From Symploca sp. SIO2E9 (GTDB lineage: Bacteria; Cyanobacteriota; Cyanobacteriia; Cyanobacteriales; Coleofasciculaceae): 47,257 bases of DNA. Shown piece by piece: positions 46,975-47,257 of the stretch (positions are counted from its first letter, which is position 1; each line of letters begins with the position of its first letter). The notes beneath the pieces were generated by a model. It saw only the letters and a program-made list of their open reading frames with translations, ran no database searches and had not been told where the DNA came from. The stretch is taken from assembly GCA_010692645.1 (NCBI GenBank), contig JAAHGS010000043.1, positions 1 through 47,257 on the forward strand, in the 5' to 3' direction. Both the position numbers and the translations under genes were made by a program.

Positions 46975-47003
46975 TCAATAAACATCATCTCGTTTACGGT
47001 CAT
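46962..47003 (-). pseudogene. eboB: eboB start remnant
   Basis: CACGGAGGCAATC precedes an ATG at 47003, giving MTVNEMMFIDPHC and a stop. MxFIDPH is the usual start of the TatD-like EboB, so this is probably the 5' end of eboB, cut after about 12 codons by the junction with eboC near 46968-46972. The ribosome-binding GGAGG is intact. Based on a very short match. Confidence 0.5.
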
Positions 47004-47016
47004 GATTGCCTCCGTG

Positions 47017-47179
47017 TGACCAAAAATATGTGATTCAAGCCCCGTCCTTCGCTTGACGGCTTTTTATGAGAATAATCTTGATAAATAATGAGATTGAAAG
47101 CTAGAATAATATTAGCGGTAAAGCGCACACATTAAGACGAAGTAGGCCAAGCGGACTATTCCTGATCCGGAGCCCTGGT
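47017..47179 (-). repeat. IS200/IS605-like terminal repeat, right copy
   Basis: The inverted counterpart of 1-162: same order of GGTCA edge, GACGGGGCTTGAATC hairpin, CGCTTTACCGCTAAT, CGTCTTAAT and a CCGGA..CCAGGG outer edge. Its inner edge lies only 13 bp from the start codon of the eboB remnant. No transposase frame is present. About 80 bp of unrecognised AT-rich DNA follow to the window end. Confidence 0.6.
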
Positions 47180-47257
47180 AGTATAAATCCTAGATCTTGT
47201 ATAAATGTGGGAATCGTTAGGCGAGAATTCGATAAATCTCGATACATCAATACTGTG

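Noticed and set aside
37526-47003. Scytonemin or violacein core biosynthesis cluster
   Set aside because: ScyA/B/C-type enzymes and VioA/C/D/E-type genes are not present in the window; only ebo and VioB-like parts are.
1-47257. tRNA or rRNA genes
   Set aside because: No T-loop plus acceptor pairing or rRNA-like segment was found on reading both strands; a covariance scan was not possible.

Overview
The window comes from a cyanobacterium. GCGATCGC (HIP1) palindromes are scattered through it. The blocks tig-clpP-clpX and asd-dapA-rnj, infC, and several cyanobacterium-type proteins support this (Mo-nitrogenase C-terminal-domain protein, GH116 glucosidase, Uma2 nuclease, MFS-HEAT transporter, split cyclic-nucleotide protein). 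All identifications were made by reading motifs and family architecture; no database search was run.

Left part (1-11.1 kb): an IS200/IS605-like terminal repeat at the very edge. Next come a secreted HAL/PAL-family protein that lacks the MIO-forming Ala-Ser-Gly triad, polyphosphate glucokinase, an S1 ribosomal protein, dienelactone hydrolase, a GntR regulator and an alpha/beta hydrolase. The chaperone/protease set clpX-clpP-tig follows on the minus strand. Middle (11.1-31.4 kb): a structured RNA resembling an orphan HEARO/omega RNA lies between the divergent tig and asd genes. After it come asd-dapA-rnj (lysine pathway plus RNase J), a 1.2-kb gene-free stretch with a TnpB-type relic, a Mo_nitro_C protein, a TIR-like protein, MltA, a MITE-like insertion, a VanY-type peptidase, Uma2, GH116, a five-repeat protein, a cyclic-nucleotide-binding protein, a fused MFS-HEAT transporter, infC and an alpha/beta hydrolase.

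Right part (31.4-47.2 kb) is accessory and the most interesting. First is a small RiPP-like operon read on the minus strand: two 58-residue peptides with the spacing Tyr-X10-Gly-Asp-Leu, each followed by the same RNA hairpin, then a radical SAM/SPASM maturase, then a methyltransferase overlapping it by 4 bp. Second is an ebo (scytonemin-export-type) cluster whose gene order is interrupted. It runs: eboB remnant, eboC (5' truncated), eboD, a LodA-like quinoprotein oxidase (5' truncated), a LodB-like flavoprotein (one in-frame stop), eboE, then two genes that look like the two halves of VioB/RebD. Of these two, the ferritin-like half carries a signal peptide. A truncated paralog of that secreted protein follows, and finally eboF opposite a DedA/VTT membrane protein. 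This reads as a periplasm-directed amino-acid-oxidation and coupling pathway embedded in an ebo operon, and it is partly decayed in this genome through two deletion junctions and one nonsense codon.

The two ends of the window carry about 163 bp of the same sequence in inverted orientation. No tRNA, rRNA or CRISPR array was seen.
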